From NCBI GenBank assembly GCA_948474755.1, contig CAOLHI010000484.1, forward strand, positions 620,001 through 684,000: a DNA stretch of 64,000 bases, read 5' to 3'. Shown here piece by piece: positions 35,909 to 47,325 of the stretch (within the stretch, counting starts at the first letter, position 1; every line of letters starts with the position of its first letter). A program made the translations under genes and the position numbers. The notes beneath the pieces were generated by a model. The model saw only the letters and a program-made list of their open reading frames with translations. It made no database searches and was not told the DNA's origin. The DNA is from Ctenosaura bakeri. Its lineage: Eukaryota; Chordata; Lepidosauria; Squamata; Iguanidae.

Positions 35909-37200
35909 GCAACTCACCTTTTTGCGGAGCTGGGGTGTGGGAATCACGCGAACAGCCTCTTGCAAGAGGTTCTCACATCTCTATTGCTTCAGCTCTGCAG
36001 CTGCTGCCTGCTCACGAGCAGGTAGCGCTGTTACCCTGTTTACTGGGGGTCCCGGGAGGGACACCTAAATAACCTTACAATTACAAAAGATGGGGAAATT
36101 AGTCAAGAGCACTGGTTGGCACTATGAGAGGCAGCGTAATGCAGCAGGATCTTGTAACCCAATGTTTATGGGATCAGGCCAACTCAAGGAGCAGACCGCG
36201 TGGGAAATAATGAATGATCTTTATTAAATACAGGCACACAATGTAAGCAACACATGCACACAGATAACTAAGGAAAATAAAGGAGTGAGTATGATAGCAG
36301 GATTTTCAGAGGGATAGTTGATTTGGGTGATACGAAACCTGTTCCTGAAGCCCAGAAAGAAGATAGAGAGTGATGCTGGGGTTCGATGCATCTCAGCACG
36401 TGGAGCTGAGGGGAAGCTCGCCAAGCAAAGTGGTAGCAAGGTGGTCTGGAACTTGGGAGCGATCCGAGGATGGTCTCGGAATCAGGGGTTTTTATAGGGA
36501 GAAATGTGACTGCAGGCTATGCCATACTCGATGAGAACAATGCGTTTTAAGAGAGGGACAAAGCTTTGGAAAGGTCAGAATTTAGCATGATTGATTTAAG
36601 TCCAAATTGACAAAGAGTTAGCCAGTATGCAAATGCTTGGCAGTTGAGTATTAAGCTTGCCAAGTTACCTTCTCGGGGCAGGGAGTTCTTTGTAAAGCAG
36701 TGTGCATACATAATGAAGGTGTCTGCAGAGAGGTCACCTAAAGCAAGGATCTGGCTATTTCTGGCCTGCCTGGGTGGAGAATGGAATGTTCAGCAATTAG
36801 TGGCCAAGCCTAGTTCTGTGCTTGTCCGGGGTCCTCTCAAACACGTGGAGAGGGGTGGTGGAAGAGAGCCAAATTATGATATCAAAATGATATCTTTGGG
36901 GTGTCTCCAAGGAGGCCTAATCTGCAGTAACAGCGCGACAGCCCCTCCTCTTCCTTCTGCAGGAAGTGCAAGCATCGCGGTTCCGGAGCTCTGCATGCAT
37001 GGCAAGTGCGCACGGGGTCCTGGAACGATGCACGATCGCACACCATTTTCAGCTCAAAGCAAAAAATGAAGTAGTGCGTGATCAGTGCCTGCCAGGCCCT
37101 GGAGCGTCGCGCTATTGTGAGTGCGTCATGTGGACCACTCCTCATAGTCGTGCGATGCTCCAGGGCCCTTTTGCATTGCAAATGCCATGTGAAAAGGGCC
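35909..37200. mobile_element. GC-rich inverted-repeat element, copy C, split by an LTR
   Basis: Left part (35909-36028): ACCCTTCCTGCA, then CACCTTTTTGCGGAGCTGGG, as in copy A. Right part (36937-37200) continues the same family sequence and ends GCCATGTGAAAAGGGCC. Without the LTR and its GCGC duplication the element would be about 384 bases, near the length of copies A and B. Confidence 0.7.
36029..36932 (-). mobile_element. Solo LTR of an endogenous retrovirus-type element
   Basis: 904 bases with ends TGTTACTGCAG (on the - strand) and CAGGGTAACA, flanked by an exact 4-bp duplication GCGC (36025-36028, 36933-36936). On the - strand a TATAAAA box lies near 36490-36500 and an AATAAA signal near 36220, in the normal U3-R-U5 order. 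It closely matches the LTR at 59990-60898. A solo LTR is what remains when the two LTRs of a provirus recombine. No viral gene is present. Confidence 0.88.
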
Positions 37201-37789
37201 TGACACATGAGGCTATTCCAAAAAGGTACTGTATTCCAAAATAATAATAAAAAAAATCTGAAATATGGAACTCCAAGCATTTTGGATAAGGGAGCTCAAC
37301 CTGTAATGCTATTTGAATCTGTAAGCCTATGAACATGGTGTTTTCCCCCATGACTTCAATGTATGTTCAAAACTCCTTATTCTATTGGTTTTGAAGTACT
37401 CTGCCTTCTGTTTTGTTATCACTATTGCTGCATTAAAAAAAATCCTACAAACTCATCTTATTTCCATGATGGATTTTCAGTGTCTCTCATATTTGGAAAG
37501 CTACAAAGCTAGGAAAAAGGAACATACGGTTTAACAGTTCCCTTTGTGGAAAAAAACTGGTGTATACTTAGACCAGTGAGAGTTATTTTATTAGTAATTT
37601 GCTACATTTAAGGATCCAATGCCCTCTAAAGTTGTTAGCATCATAGTTATGATTCTTCAAAGCTAACTTTTTTGCTTTCATATTTCTTAAAAGTAACTAA
37701 GTTGCTTTTAGTTATTTGAAAACATGCTGTTACAAGCTGGAGGCCTGTGATACAAAACACATTCTTCCTTTCTCCTATAGCTTGTCTTT
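37201..37789. other. Unrecognised DNA
   Basis: No gene or repeat family recognised. Confidence 0.45.
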
Positions 37790-37913
37790 GGCCATTTCCG
37801 CACCAGCCTGTTATAGCACTACGATTCCACTTTCAACATCCTCTGGAATCCTGGGGTTTTCAGTTTAGGGAGGGGCTGGCCGGCTAGTATAACAGGCTAG
37901 TGCGGAAACGGCC
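37790..37913. mobile_element. Compact GGCCATTTC-type MITE
   Basis: Ends GGCCATTTCCGCAC and GTGCGGAAACGGCC are near-perfect inverted repeats. The left arm carries the family segment CACTTTCAACATCC and AATCCTGGGG, and much of the right arm has been deleted (124 bases against about 200-240). Confidence 0.85.
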
Positions 37914-37921
37914 TTTGTTTC

Positions 37922-38692
37922 AGGCCCTTTCCGGAGCATACCTCAATATCAGAGAGTTCCGTGTTCATCGCAGCATTGCCATTTCTGGGTTGGGATCAGT
38001 AATAAAACTCTGTTTTCTGCAGGCCTCCAGTGTCCGTGAATGAGTACCGGCATTGAAACCGGTGTGTCTTCTGCAGCACAGCATCTCTGTCTACTCCTCA
38101 TCCCTGACTTTCCCTCCCCTGTTCCCTCCCCACAGCTCCTGATAGGTCTTTCTTTTAAAAAAATTTTTCGGAAGCACAGTGGACTGGGCTAACTGAATCA
38201 TGTCAGCCAGCTATACCTTGTGATCATGCTAATATTAATAAAGGGATTTTAAACAATTAAAATTTGAAGGGGATGTGCAAAATGATCACGTGCAGTGGTG
38301 AGTACTGAAATTATCATGCCATTTGCTGCTTTGTCCCCTTCTCCTTCAGTGTTCAGTGCCAATGCAACAGATGTGGCCAGCCAGCTGCTGGGCAGAGATT
38401 GCTCTGTGAGTTGCTGAGGGAGGGACAGGCTGGGAACATCCACAGCCCACCCACTGCTGACTCAGCAATGAGAGGAAGCTGCATAAAGGAACTATACTTG
38501 CCCAGTTAATGTGACTGACATGTAAAACAATGGTTAATGATGGTTTTTCCCTGTCAATGAAAAAGACTGGATTTGCCCCACTTGGGAAGGGGATAGCAGC
38601 TGGCTAGAGATGACCTCATGCAGTAAGATGGATCCTAGATTGGGAACAAGGCGTGGCTGAGTTGAGTTGATGGTATCATGTGGAAAGGGCCT
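37922..38692. mobile_element. Candidate 0.77-kb inverted-repeat element
   Basis: AGGCCCTTTCCGGAGCATA at the left and, on the other strand, AGGCCCTTTCCACATGATA at the right. No duplication is visible and the interior is not repeated in the window, so this may be coincidence of two family ends. Confidence 0.3.
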
Positions 38693-40239
38693 CAGTCTAT
38701 AAGGCAGCATGAAGCAGTAGTAGAAGGCATAACAAAAGCCAATACTGACACAGAGGATATTCCTCCACCAACATTTAGTCAACTCACCCCATTATAAAAG
38801 TAAGAAAAAAGTTACAATTACAGCACAAAAGGAGTGATGTCATCCCTTGTTATCTTATTTATAACATTGTCATTGATAAAAGGAATTAATAACAAGTAAC
38901 CAGGTTTTTGTAATTGGTTACTTTCAAGTTCTTGTTTGTCCATAATCAAAGATGGCTATTACAAATAATATTACAATATAATATCAATAAATAATTCCAA
39001 AAACATCAGTCCAAGAGGCTACATATTGAATTGAAGTCAGGGACAGAAAGCTAACATTTATGTAAGTCAGCATTTATATAAGTTCTATTAATTCAGTGGA
39101 TCTATGCCATTTAGGACTAATGACTAGATTTAGGCCCTGGTGACTCTATTTGATATATCTCCAAGATGTGAAGCTCTTTCCTTTATGTTTCAACTGAATA
39201 TAGTGGGTGAAGGCTAGTTTTTTTTTTACTCCACATCTATATTTAATAAATCATTGAGACAATACTCCCTTGCTGCTTTGTGCCTATGGGCAGTGAGTGT
39301 CAGGAGAGGAGGGCTATTGGAGGAAAAGTAGTTATGGGTGAGTCAAGAGAATCTTGGTCATATACAGGCAATCAAGGGAGTTTACTAAGGTTGAAGGGAG
39401 ATGCACTAGCACGGTCTCCGCTGTTACAGAATCTGTCATGAGAAGCTAGCAATCATAATAACAAAGCCGCAAGAGAGGGAGAAAGAGATATTGACTACCA
39501 GGAGTATAAATAAATCCACAGGCAGGAAGTGCACAAAAGCTAAGGAGAATGAACAACTGAGAACAACAAAAACACCTAACCAGGTGCTGTGGGATTTATA
39601 GCTGCTGTAATATTGAGATACTATTTGCTTGATTGCTCAATATTTCTTATTTAAGAAATGTTGACTCTGCTGTTCCTTGACCCAACAATGTTCTGCAAAA
39701 GATAACTGTGAACTGGGGACCCACCCTGCTGAGGTTCTTTATCAACTCATTGGCTACTACCTGCCCAGATTCTGGGAGAAGGGAGAGAGGTCATCTGGAA
39801 CCACACTATATATCTAGCACACTGTTACAGTGTGATAGGCTGGCCCTAAAACGCCAACCCCTAGGAACCCTGCCTTTGTTCTCCCAATAATTCCCTCTCT
39901 GGGTGGGGTTACTGAGCCTTGGGATGGCACCTTAAATGGGGACTTGTGGCTGTGTTGTTGTGTGGGGTTTTTTAGTTTTGGTATTTGTGGCCTGACTCCA
40001 ATTCAGGCCTTATAGAGAGCCAGAGACAGGTTTAAAACAACAGGAAATGGTCTACTAGTAGATAAACAGAGTAATGTTTAATAACATATATATTCCAAGC
40101 TCTCCCAAACCATAGGCAGTTTTCACTTCTTCCTCAAATCCACACTCCTGTCTCTATCAGCTCTAAGGCCTCTCTGCCAATGGTGAGTGCCAGTTCAAAC
40201 TTTTATCTGCTTCAGACCCTGCCTCTCATTCCCTACCAC
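38693..40239. other. Unrecognised DNA
   Basis: No gene or repeat family recognised. Confidence 0.45.
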
Positions 40240-40626
40240 TCTTCACACCTTACCTGGTCACGGAGACATCCGGTGTGGGTCCCGGAGCTCCCCTCTGTAC
40301 CAGCTGTCTCCGGGGTCATGGAAGTGCGATGGTCACACCTCTTCCTGCCACAGTACAACTGGTAACTGTCCCAGGCTGTGTTGGGGCAGGAAGCACAGCC
40401 AATGCATTTCCAGGGCCTCAGCAGGGAAGGTAAGTGGAAGTGCACAGCAGGGTGGTGGCGCAATCGCTGGTCCTTGACAGGGAAAACCCGTCAATGATTT
40501 GTGGTGTGATTGCACCATCTTGGGGACAGGAGAAGGACGGGACTGTGATGATGTTGTGCATTAGCGTTGTTGTGGTCCTGTCCTTCTTCCCCCTTTGATA
40601 AGTTGGGAGGTGGAGCAGAAAGGGCC
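40240..40626. mobile_element. Possible diverged GC-rich inverted-repeat element, copy D
   Basis: CTTCACACCTTACC at the left, an internal GGAAGGTAAGTGGAAGTGC and a right end CAGAAAGGGCCC follow the plan of copies A-C, but the interior is only loosely similar and the left GGCCCTTT is missing. Confidence 0.4.
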
Positions 40627-42949
40627 CTATCTCCTGCGCACCCTGTCTGAATCTCTCTGAGGCAAGCCTCTGTCTTTTGATACCTTCTGTTCCTCTGCAG
40701 CCCCCTCTGAACAGCCACTCGGAGGCATAATTGACTTTCTGTTTGCCAGTCTGCCTCCTTCACACTCACCTTCATTAGATCCGTCAGGCTCTATGGGGGA
40801 ATTATGACATCTATTCCCTTTCCTGAGTTGTAGCAGAACTCAATTTGCAGTCATGCTTCATTAGGCTTCATGTGCCCCAATACTGCAAGGAAAAAAGGAG
40901 CCATGATTATTCAGGTAGCCAAAGCACTTCATGGAACAAAATGATTGATGTTGTTGAACCAGAATGGTGATTGTATTTTCTGTTGTTTTCACTGGCATAT
41001 GCTTAGAACTTAAGTTCCTTTGGAATTATGGGTCATAGTTGTTCTTTTTTGTGTGCATTATATATTTACTTGGAATTGGGCATTCATTTTTAAGAGAGAT
41101 GAAAAAGAAAATGAATAATTCCTCTTCTTCATTGGATTGCAGTTTAGTTGTAAAAGCAAACAGCAATTCAAATGAAACAGTTTCAAATGAATAACTCATC
41201 TGTCTCTCTTTTTTCCTTCTGGAATGAAAAAATGGAAATAATCTGGAATATCCTACATAAGATATGGGGCTGTATGTGGTGGGCGTAGAGGAGAGCAGGA
41301 GTAGCAGTAAAACTGACAGATTGCCAAGTGGACCAGCCTATAGCAAAGACACATCCTTCCATCATCTCCAGTTTTGAAAAAATCTGATAGGCCTTTTTTC
41401 TTCATCACCCCACAGAGAGCCATCCAACCACAGGGCCAACATAATGTGATTTTAAACCTTCTCCTTTAAAAATCCACAGTGACACTGTGTTTATGATAAT
41501 ATCATTATGGCAATGAAGTGGAGCCAGCCTCGTAGGAGAAAAGAACAAAGAACCGTGCATATTTATTTCATATGTAATTCTAGAAGCTCGGAGGTAATGG
41601 TGCCACATTGAGGATTCTTTCACAATTCAGTCAAAATGTCAGAAGACCTGGGAGGCTGTTGCTCTGGGAGGCAACTTTATTTTGAAGTATTAATGAAATA
41701 TGAAAAAGAAAGATAGAAAGAAAACAATTCTATCTCAGATGATGGGAGTTAAATGGGAAATCAACTGAAACCCCTTCCTCTATAAGCCGGGAGACAGAAA
41801 TTTTGCTATGTCTGTTGAAGAACTATATTAACCCAACTCCCAGTGAAGCAGAGATCTTAAATTTAATGCATCAGCATTTTTCTGAAACAGCAGGAGAGGC
41901 TTTGTGGTAGAACTGAAGAAGATTTCCTGAAATTGTAATGAAGTAGCAGCTCTGATATTGCCCTAACATCAGATAGAGTGAGGAAGCCATATCCAACAGC
42001 AGATTTAGGGTCTCATCCAAGGACAGCCATTGCAAATTGTTTGTAATTAAGCTTTGATTTTTTTTAAAAATGAAACTAGTGGAATCTATTGTCTTTATTG
42101 ACAGAACTGGACGAAATTTATAGGGTTAGTTGCTCCTCTTGTGGAGAGTAAGCACTTGTTATGAAAATAACATTTTGGGGGATGATAAAGATTTGGACAA
42201 ATTCAAATAATGCCTCTATTAAACTTCAGAACAATCGAAGAAAAGCACTTATGTTAATAAGTGATGTTATAGTGACCATTTCCTATAAAAACAAAGTAAA
42301 AATATTTCTTAGGAACTAGGTTCTGGTCCTAACTTGGTTAAAAGAGGAACATTCACTAATTGTCACTTGACTGTATCATGTCAACAAAAAGTATAACTAT
42401 TCTAACATGGATTTGTGAATGTTGAAAATGAAGGTTTCAGGGTAGATTGCAGGGTGGGGGAGAATGAAGGAGATAACATTTTACAAAAATGTTAAACTCA
42501 ATGGTGTAGTTCATTATTTCAAACCCAGATTTGTAATTCATGAAATTAAATGAAAAGTTAACATATAGCTGGAAAGATTGCTGGTAGCTTGCATTGTTGG
42601 ATCATTGAAGTATATAGAATGTGCACCACCATGCATTAAAACCAGATGGCTCTGTCCATATATGGCAAATGTAAATGGACTACAAGCAGAGTATCACAGT
42701 TGGAGGACTATCCTATTCCAAAATGTGAGGATTTTTTTTGCAGCATCAGCAGGAAGGCAGATGTTTAGAAAACAGGGCATGAATTGTGCTTCTCAGCAGC
42801 TCATATTGGATGTTTCTTCCATGAGCATGTGCAGTGCAGAGTCATCAATATGCAGAATGCACCCAATTCTACTATTCCTTTTCACCCCAATCCAAGGAGG
42901 CTATTCTGGTTCTAAACTAGTGTCTGTCCTCAGAAATTGACTGGATGAA
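40627..42949. other. Unrecognised DNA
   Basis: AT-rich, with no gene or repeat family recognised. A 120-codon frame at 42578-42940 has no known domain. Confidence 0.45.
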
Positions 42950-43423
42950 TGCAAACAAATTGAAATTTAATCCAGACAACACAAAGGTGTTCCTGGTCAG
43001 TTGGAAGGCAGATGAGAGAGTAGAGATTCAGCCTGTGTTAGATGGGGTTACACCCTCCCGCCTCCCAAGACATTGGTTTGCAGTTTGGGTGTACTCTTGG
43101 ATTCAGCTTTGAACCAGGAAGCTCAGATTCCTGTGGTGGCCATGAGTCCTTTTGTACATTTAAAGCTTGGGTGCCACCTGTGCCTGTTCTTTGGATCTGA
43201 CCACAGTGGTATGTGCCTTAGTTAGACCTTGTTTGGACTATTGTAATCCACTCTACTTAGGGCCATCTTTGAAGAATATTCAGAAAATTCAGCTGGTTCA
43301 AAGAGCTGCAACCAGACTGTGAACTGGGGCAGGTTACACAGTCTGTAATATGCCTCTCTTAAAATTGCTCTGCTGGCTGCCAGTTTTTTTTTCCAAGACA
43401 CTATTCAAAGCACTGGTTATGAC
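42950..43423 (+). pseudogene. CR1/L3-like LINE fragment, first part
   Basis: Translates in pieces to the segment after the reverse-transcriptase core: DWMNANKLKFNPDNTKVFLV (about 42940-43000), and later a CLDYCN-like stretch (about 43225-43245) and QLVQRAATRL (about 43289-43320). Stops and shifts are present. The copy halts in the phrase GGTTATGAC at the insertion of the GC-rich element at 43424 and resumes at 44886. Confidence 0.8.
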
Positions 43424-43904
43424 CCTTTTCGCATTAAGGCTTCTAGCGCAAGCGGGGGAGGGCGGCTCACGCAAGAAGCCTTCTCCGGGAGGCTGCCGTT
43501 TCCCCTCTCCTTCCTTCCGCAGGTGAAGGAACGAGCGGGGAAGCGGCAGCCTCCAGGAGGCGGCGGCGGCTCGCACGTCCGCCCCCCCTTCGCGAAGCAG
43601 GAGGCTGCCACATCCGCCCTCCCACGAAGCAGGAGGCTTGCGCGTCCGCCCCCCCTCGCAAGGCAGGAGGTGTCACGTCCATCCCCCCGCGCGCACGCGA
43701 AGCAGGAGGTGTCGCATCCGTCGCGCTAGCTCCCCGCCTCGCCCCTTCCTTCCACAGGGGCGGAGAGAAGGAATCGCGACCCGGCCGCCTCCCTGATGCT
43801 CCGCACAGGAGGTAAGTGCGTGTGGGCGCCGGGAGCGCTGCGTGAGCACGGGTGATTTTTGCTTTCAGGCGAAAATCAAAAAATACGTGCTCGCCCAGCG
43901 TCAG

Positions 43905-44815
43905 GCCTGTCGTCGGCTGGGCGGGGCCGGGCAGGCTTGGGTCTGGCTCAGGCCGAGGCAGGCGTCCCGGAAGCCTCAGCCAGCAGAGTCACCGCAAAAC
44001 TAAAGCAAGCCTTACTTCAGGCGGTAAACAGGAACGAAAAGAAAGGGTTTTCCTCACCCGGGCAACGAAGGGTTAAGCTGGCTGGCAAGGCTTCCGAGCA
44101 GAGTCTCGGCAGGAACAAGGCGGGACCACAGCAGGGGCAAGGCAGGCAGGAACAAAGCAGGAACAAGGCAGGAACAAGGCAGCAGCCCTGACGGGCAACA
44201 CACGGAGAGCCGTTGGTTGTTGCTCCGTGCTGAACCTGGCTCCCTCTGGCTCTAAAGTAGGAGCCTGGCGCCGGCCAATCCTGAAGCTGCTGCACAGCTG
44301 GGAGCCCTCAGCCGGGCTCACAGCTGAGCGTCCTTAGCCAGCTGCAAACCCTCAGCCTGCCGCTGACGCTCCAGCAACCGGCGGGAGCGACGGGCAGCCT
44401 CCTTGGCCTGCCGCCGCTGCGAGAACGTGGGAGGGAGGCCGTCAGGCTCCTCCGGAACGGGCCCGCGGGTGAGCGGCAGCCCAGCGACCTCCGAGCGACT
44501 CTCTTCCGCAGCGCCGGCTCCGTCGGTGTCTTCAGTGGCGTCAGGGCAGGCAGGCTCGGGACGACCTCCCGTAGCGGCAGGTGGCTCCATAGCCTCCTCT
44601 GCGGCGGCGGTGGCCTCGACGGCGTCCGGGCAGCTGTTCCCGGCGCCGGAGGCCTCCGCCGCTACTCGCGAGGAGACCTCCGCCGCTACTCGCGAGGAGA
44701 CCTCCGCCGCTACTCGCGAGGAGACCGGGTCGTCCTCCTCCTCGGGTGCTGCGTCTGGGGCCGCGGAGGTCCCGACAAGCCCCATGAGAGCGGCGGAAGT
44801 GGGAGTGCGTCGTGC
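43905..44815 (-). other. Extra GC-rich insert in copy E with a 155-codon open frame
   Basis: This segment is absent from the collinear copies at 1531, 17235 and 35909. On the - strand (44785-44318) 155 codons are open: an Ala/Glu/Pro-rich acidic part containing three 8-residue repeats (VSSRVAAE), then a basic, helix-prone end with RRQAKEAARRSRRLLERQRQ. I recognise no named domain. The opposite strand is also open (44403-44822), so GC bias alone could explain the frames. It may be a captured host gene fragment or a retroelement piece; a GGAACAAGGC-type short repeat near 44110-44180 favours neither. Confidence 0.5.
44655..44726 (-). repeat. 24-bp tandem repeat, three identical units
   Basis: Units at 44655-44678, 44679-44702 and 44703-44726 are identical. 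The length is a multiple of three and, on the - strand, encodes repeated octapeptides within the open frame. Perfect identity suggests a recent expansion. Confidence 0.95.
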
Positions 44816-44885
44816 AGAGTGATGCTCTCACTCCCGCAAGGCTCACGGGGCTGTCGCACAACAGAAAGCCCGTGCAAAAAGGGCC

Positions 44886-45640
44886 TATGACTTACAATGC
44901 CCTCTATGGATCAAGTCCATGCTGTTTGGCAGACTGAAGCTCCCTCTATGAGCCAGCACAGGCTCTGCAATCATCAGGAGAGGCCCTCTCACCACTATTG
45001 CAAGCAAGATGGGTAGGAATGGAAAAGAGGGTCTTCCCAATGGCTGCCCCTAGTCTCTAAGGGCCTTTCTGCACTACACTGCTATAGTGCTATCATTCCA
45101 CTTTCAACATCCTATGGAATCCTGGGGTTTGAAGTTTATGGTGGGGCATTTAGAATCCTCAGTCAGAGAGGTCTTTGGCCTCAGTAAACTAAAAACCCCC
45201 AGAATTCCACAGGATGTAGAAAGTGGGAAAATAGCACTATAACAGGGTAGTGCAGAAAGGTCCTCAACTCCCTTACCCAGGAGTCCAAACTAGCCCTCTC
45301 TTTGTTGTCCTTCTGTTGGCAGGCTAAAACTTTATTCAGGCAGACTTTTAATACAGAAGGGTTTATGAGGATGAGCTGGGGGGTGCTGTACTGTTTTAAT
45401 TTTAATTATTGTTTTTCTCTCTTACTTGCATTTTTATTCTTCATTGAGCTGTTGTTTTAATTCTGTAAACAGTTTATTTTTATTTTTATAAACACTATTT
45501 ATATGTTTTTAAATTGTATTAAGTTGTGAGCCACTTCAGATCCCAGTTTTGGGGGGAAAAGCAGGATATTAATAATATTAAAATTATTAATAAGAGGAGA
45601 AGGAGGAGGAGGAGGAGGAGGAGGAGGAACTTTTCTTTGT
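44886..45640 (+). mobile_element. CR1/L3-like LINE 3' end, resumed; AGG-rich tail
   Basis: Continues the LINE broken at 43423: CCCTCTATGGATCAAG, CTCCCTCTATGAGCCAGC and GGGGGTGCTGTACTG follow the order of the copy at 18590-19140. A MITE sits inside it at 45061-45263. The tail passes through AATAATATTAAAATTATT into an AGG repeat (about 45595-45630). Confidence 0.8.
45061..45263. mobile_element. GGCCTTTC-type MITE nested in the LINE
   Basis: Ends GGGCCTTTCTGCACTAC and (other strand) GGACCTTTCTGCACTAC; inner arms carry CACTTTCAACATCC / GGATGTAGAAAGTG. Removing it joins CCCCTAGTCTCT to AACTCCCTTACCCAGG, restoring the LINE order seen at 18760, which confirms the insertion. Confidence 0.88.
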
Positions 45641-45689
45641 CTACTGCCAAGCTCTGAGCAAAAGAGTTTCAGTATGCATACAAAGTATA

Positions 45690-46035
45690 TGCCCCCTTCC
45701 CATATCCTATACCCACTTTCTATTTGTCTTTTTTCATTGGCAGATAAAGATCTTTTTATTTGAACGTGCCTTTGGCTTTTAAGTGGTCAGGGCAGAAGGC
45801 TTTTTTTAAAAAAATAAGGTGAACTGCAGTTTTAAAAATTATATTTTGAATACATTTTTAATTGTTTAAACTTAACCTTTTATTTGGTCTTGTTTCTTTT
45901 TCTTTTCTTTTTTTTAAAAACCCTTTTGTATTATATATTGCCTTCACTACATTCTGTTTGAATTTATATTGTGAACCCCTTTGAGTTCCACACTGGGAGA
46001 AAAGGAGTGGTGTAAACAAAATAAATAAGTACATA
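45690..46035 (+). mobile_element. Second LINE 3' end (CR1/L2-type tail)
   Basis: Contains GTGAACCCCTTTGAGTTCCA and AGAAAAGGAGTGGTGTAAAC followed by AAAATAAATAAG, the usual 3' end plan of this LINE group (compare GACGCTTTGAGTTCCAG near 19225). Confidence 0.5.
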
Positions 46036-46404
46036 AGCTGCTGTCATTCTAAGTGGGTCAAAAGTGGGCAATTTTAAGTGTGTGAAAAGCAAGAAAGTGA
46101 TCCCAAAGAGGCAACAGTTGATTCTGAAGCCACAATTGAGCCACCACTATGTAGTTGCCCTCTAGACCCTGAAACAGAGTATATCAAAAATTGTCATGAT
46201 TCTAGTTCCAAGGAAAGAGAGTAAGAGCTAAAAGAGAGTAAGAGCTAAAAAGTAAGCTAAGAGAGAAGACAAGTTGCTCAGCCTGAGAAGTTAGTTCTGG
46301 GGCCAAGTCTTGTTTAAGCTTGGTTGAAAAGCACTGGATCAGTCAGCTGAGTAATCTGAGGGCACTTCTGAGACAATAAGCTTAGGTACCTAGTGGAAGC
46401 AAAA
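46036..46404. other. Unrecognised DNA
   Basis: Only a small direct repeat (AAGAGAGTAAGAGCTAAA, twice, about 46215-46250) was noted. Confidence 0.45.
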
Positions 46405-46513
46405 GCCATTTCTGCACTAGACAGCTGGCCCCTCCCGAAACTACAAACCCCAGGATTCCACAGGATGTGGCAAGTGGAATAACAGTGCTATAACAGTCTA
46501 GTGCGGAAATGGC
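46405..46513. mobile_element. Compact GGCCATTTC-type MITE, left arm deleted
   Basis: Begins GCCATTTCTGCACTAGAC and ends GTCTAGTGCGGAAATGGC, a near-perfect inverted pair; only the right arm keeps the AAACCCCAGGATTCCACAGG segment. Confidence 0.85.
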
Positions 46514-46594
46514 CAAGTGTCAGTGGTGGAAGAGACAAGTTCCTGTAGCCTGATCATTGGGGGCCTGCTTCAGTACTTTCCCCTCCACAGTTTT

Positions 46595-46790
46595 CTATGT
46601 AGTTGTGTGCCTTCAAGCTATTTCCAACTTACAGCAACCTTATAGGGCAAACCTATTATGGGGTTTTCCGGAGCAGAGTGTGTGATAAGCCCAAGGTTAC
46701 CCAGTGGGTTTCCACAGCCACGATGGGAATTGAACCCTGGCCTCCAGGGTTATAGTCCAATGCTCAAACCACTACATCATGCTGGCTATC
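46595..46790 (-). mobile_element. tRNA-derived SINE, near complete, antisense
   Basis: GTTGTGTGCCTTCAAGCTAT at the start, GGGAATTGAACCCTGG (antisense B-box) and TCCAATGCTCAAACCACTAC (antisense A-box) at the end. Same family as 22545. Confidence 0.8.
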
Positions 46791-46979
46791 ACTGTTTCTT
46801 ATATTCAGTTTCTATTACTAAATTATTTCAGCAGGATTTTTTGGGGGGGGGAGTGGAGAAGGATTTTATCAATGTAAAGTGTCCCCAGCAATGAAGAATT
46901 TCACCTGAAGCTACAAAGAGTATCCTGAAAAGATGAAAGAGCAACAACTTTTGTGAAAGAGCCAGCTTGAGACAGTGGT

Positions 46980-47092
46980 TTGAGTGGTTCTTGTGGATTT
47001 TTCGAGCTTTGAGACCTTGTTCTGGTTGTATTTTCTCCTGACATTTCACCTGCATCTGTGGCTGGCATCTTCAGAGGAATGATGAACTGGAA
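46980..47092. repeat. Dispersed repeat fragment, possibly Penelope-like
   Basis: TTTTCTCCTGACATTTCACC, CATCTGTGGCTGGCATCTTC and AGAGGA form a phrase I associate with a common reptile dispersed repeat. Class assignment to Penelope-like elements is from memory of the phrase and is weak. Confidence 0.3.
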
Positions 47093-47094
47093 GT

Positions 47095-47325
47095 GGAGTG
47101 GAGAATATGGTGAATTGGAAGTGCAGTGGTTTGGGTGTTGGGCTCTGACCCGGGAGACCAATGTTGAAATATTTGCTTGGCCATGGAATCGCACAGGGTG
47201 ACCCTCGGCAAGTCAAACTCAGTATCAGAGGAAAGCAAAGGGAAGCCCCCTATGAATCTTGCCAAGAAAGCCTCATGATAGGTTTACCTGGAGGTTTCCG
47301 CAGGTGAAAAGCATACAACAACAAA
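47095..47325 (+). mobile_element. tRNA-derived SINE
   Basis: GCAGTGGTTTGGGTGTTGGG (A-box-like), a decayed B-box, CAGAGGAAAGCAAAGGGAAG, and a CATACAACAACAAA tail, in the family order. Confidence 0.7.

Larger units (their letters stand above)
43424..44885. mobile_element. Enlarged GC-rich inverted-repeat element, copy E (possible Pack-type)
   Basis: The ends are CCTTTTCGCAT and, on the other strand, GGCCCTTTTTGCAC. TATGAC occurs immediately outside both ends (43418-43423, 44886-44891), and the surrounding LINE is interrupted exactly here. The outer parts match copies A-C (for example AGGTAAGTGCGTGTGGGCGCC at about 43811), but copy E is 1,462 bases rather than about 430 because of about 0.9 kb of extra sequence near the middle (43905-44815). 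Very high CpG, unlike the AT-rich surroundings. No transposase. Confidence 0.75.

Noticed and set aside
44403..44822. 139-codon + strand frame in the GC-rich insert
   Set aside because: It overlaps the - strand frame with the opposite reading; Ala/Ser/Gly-rich composition is typical of GC bias. Both cannot be taken as genes, and neither has a domain.
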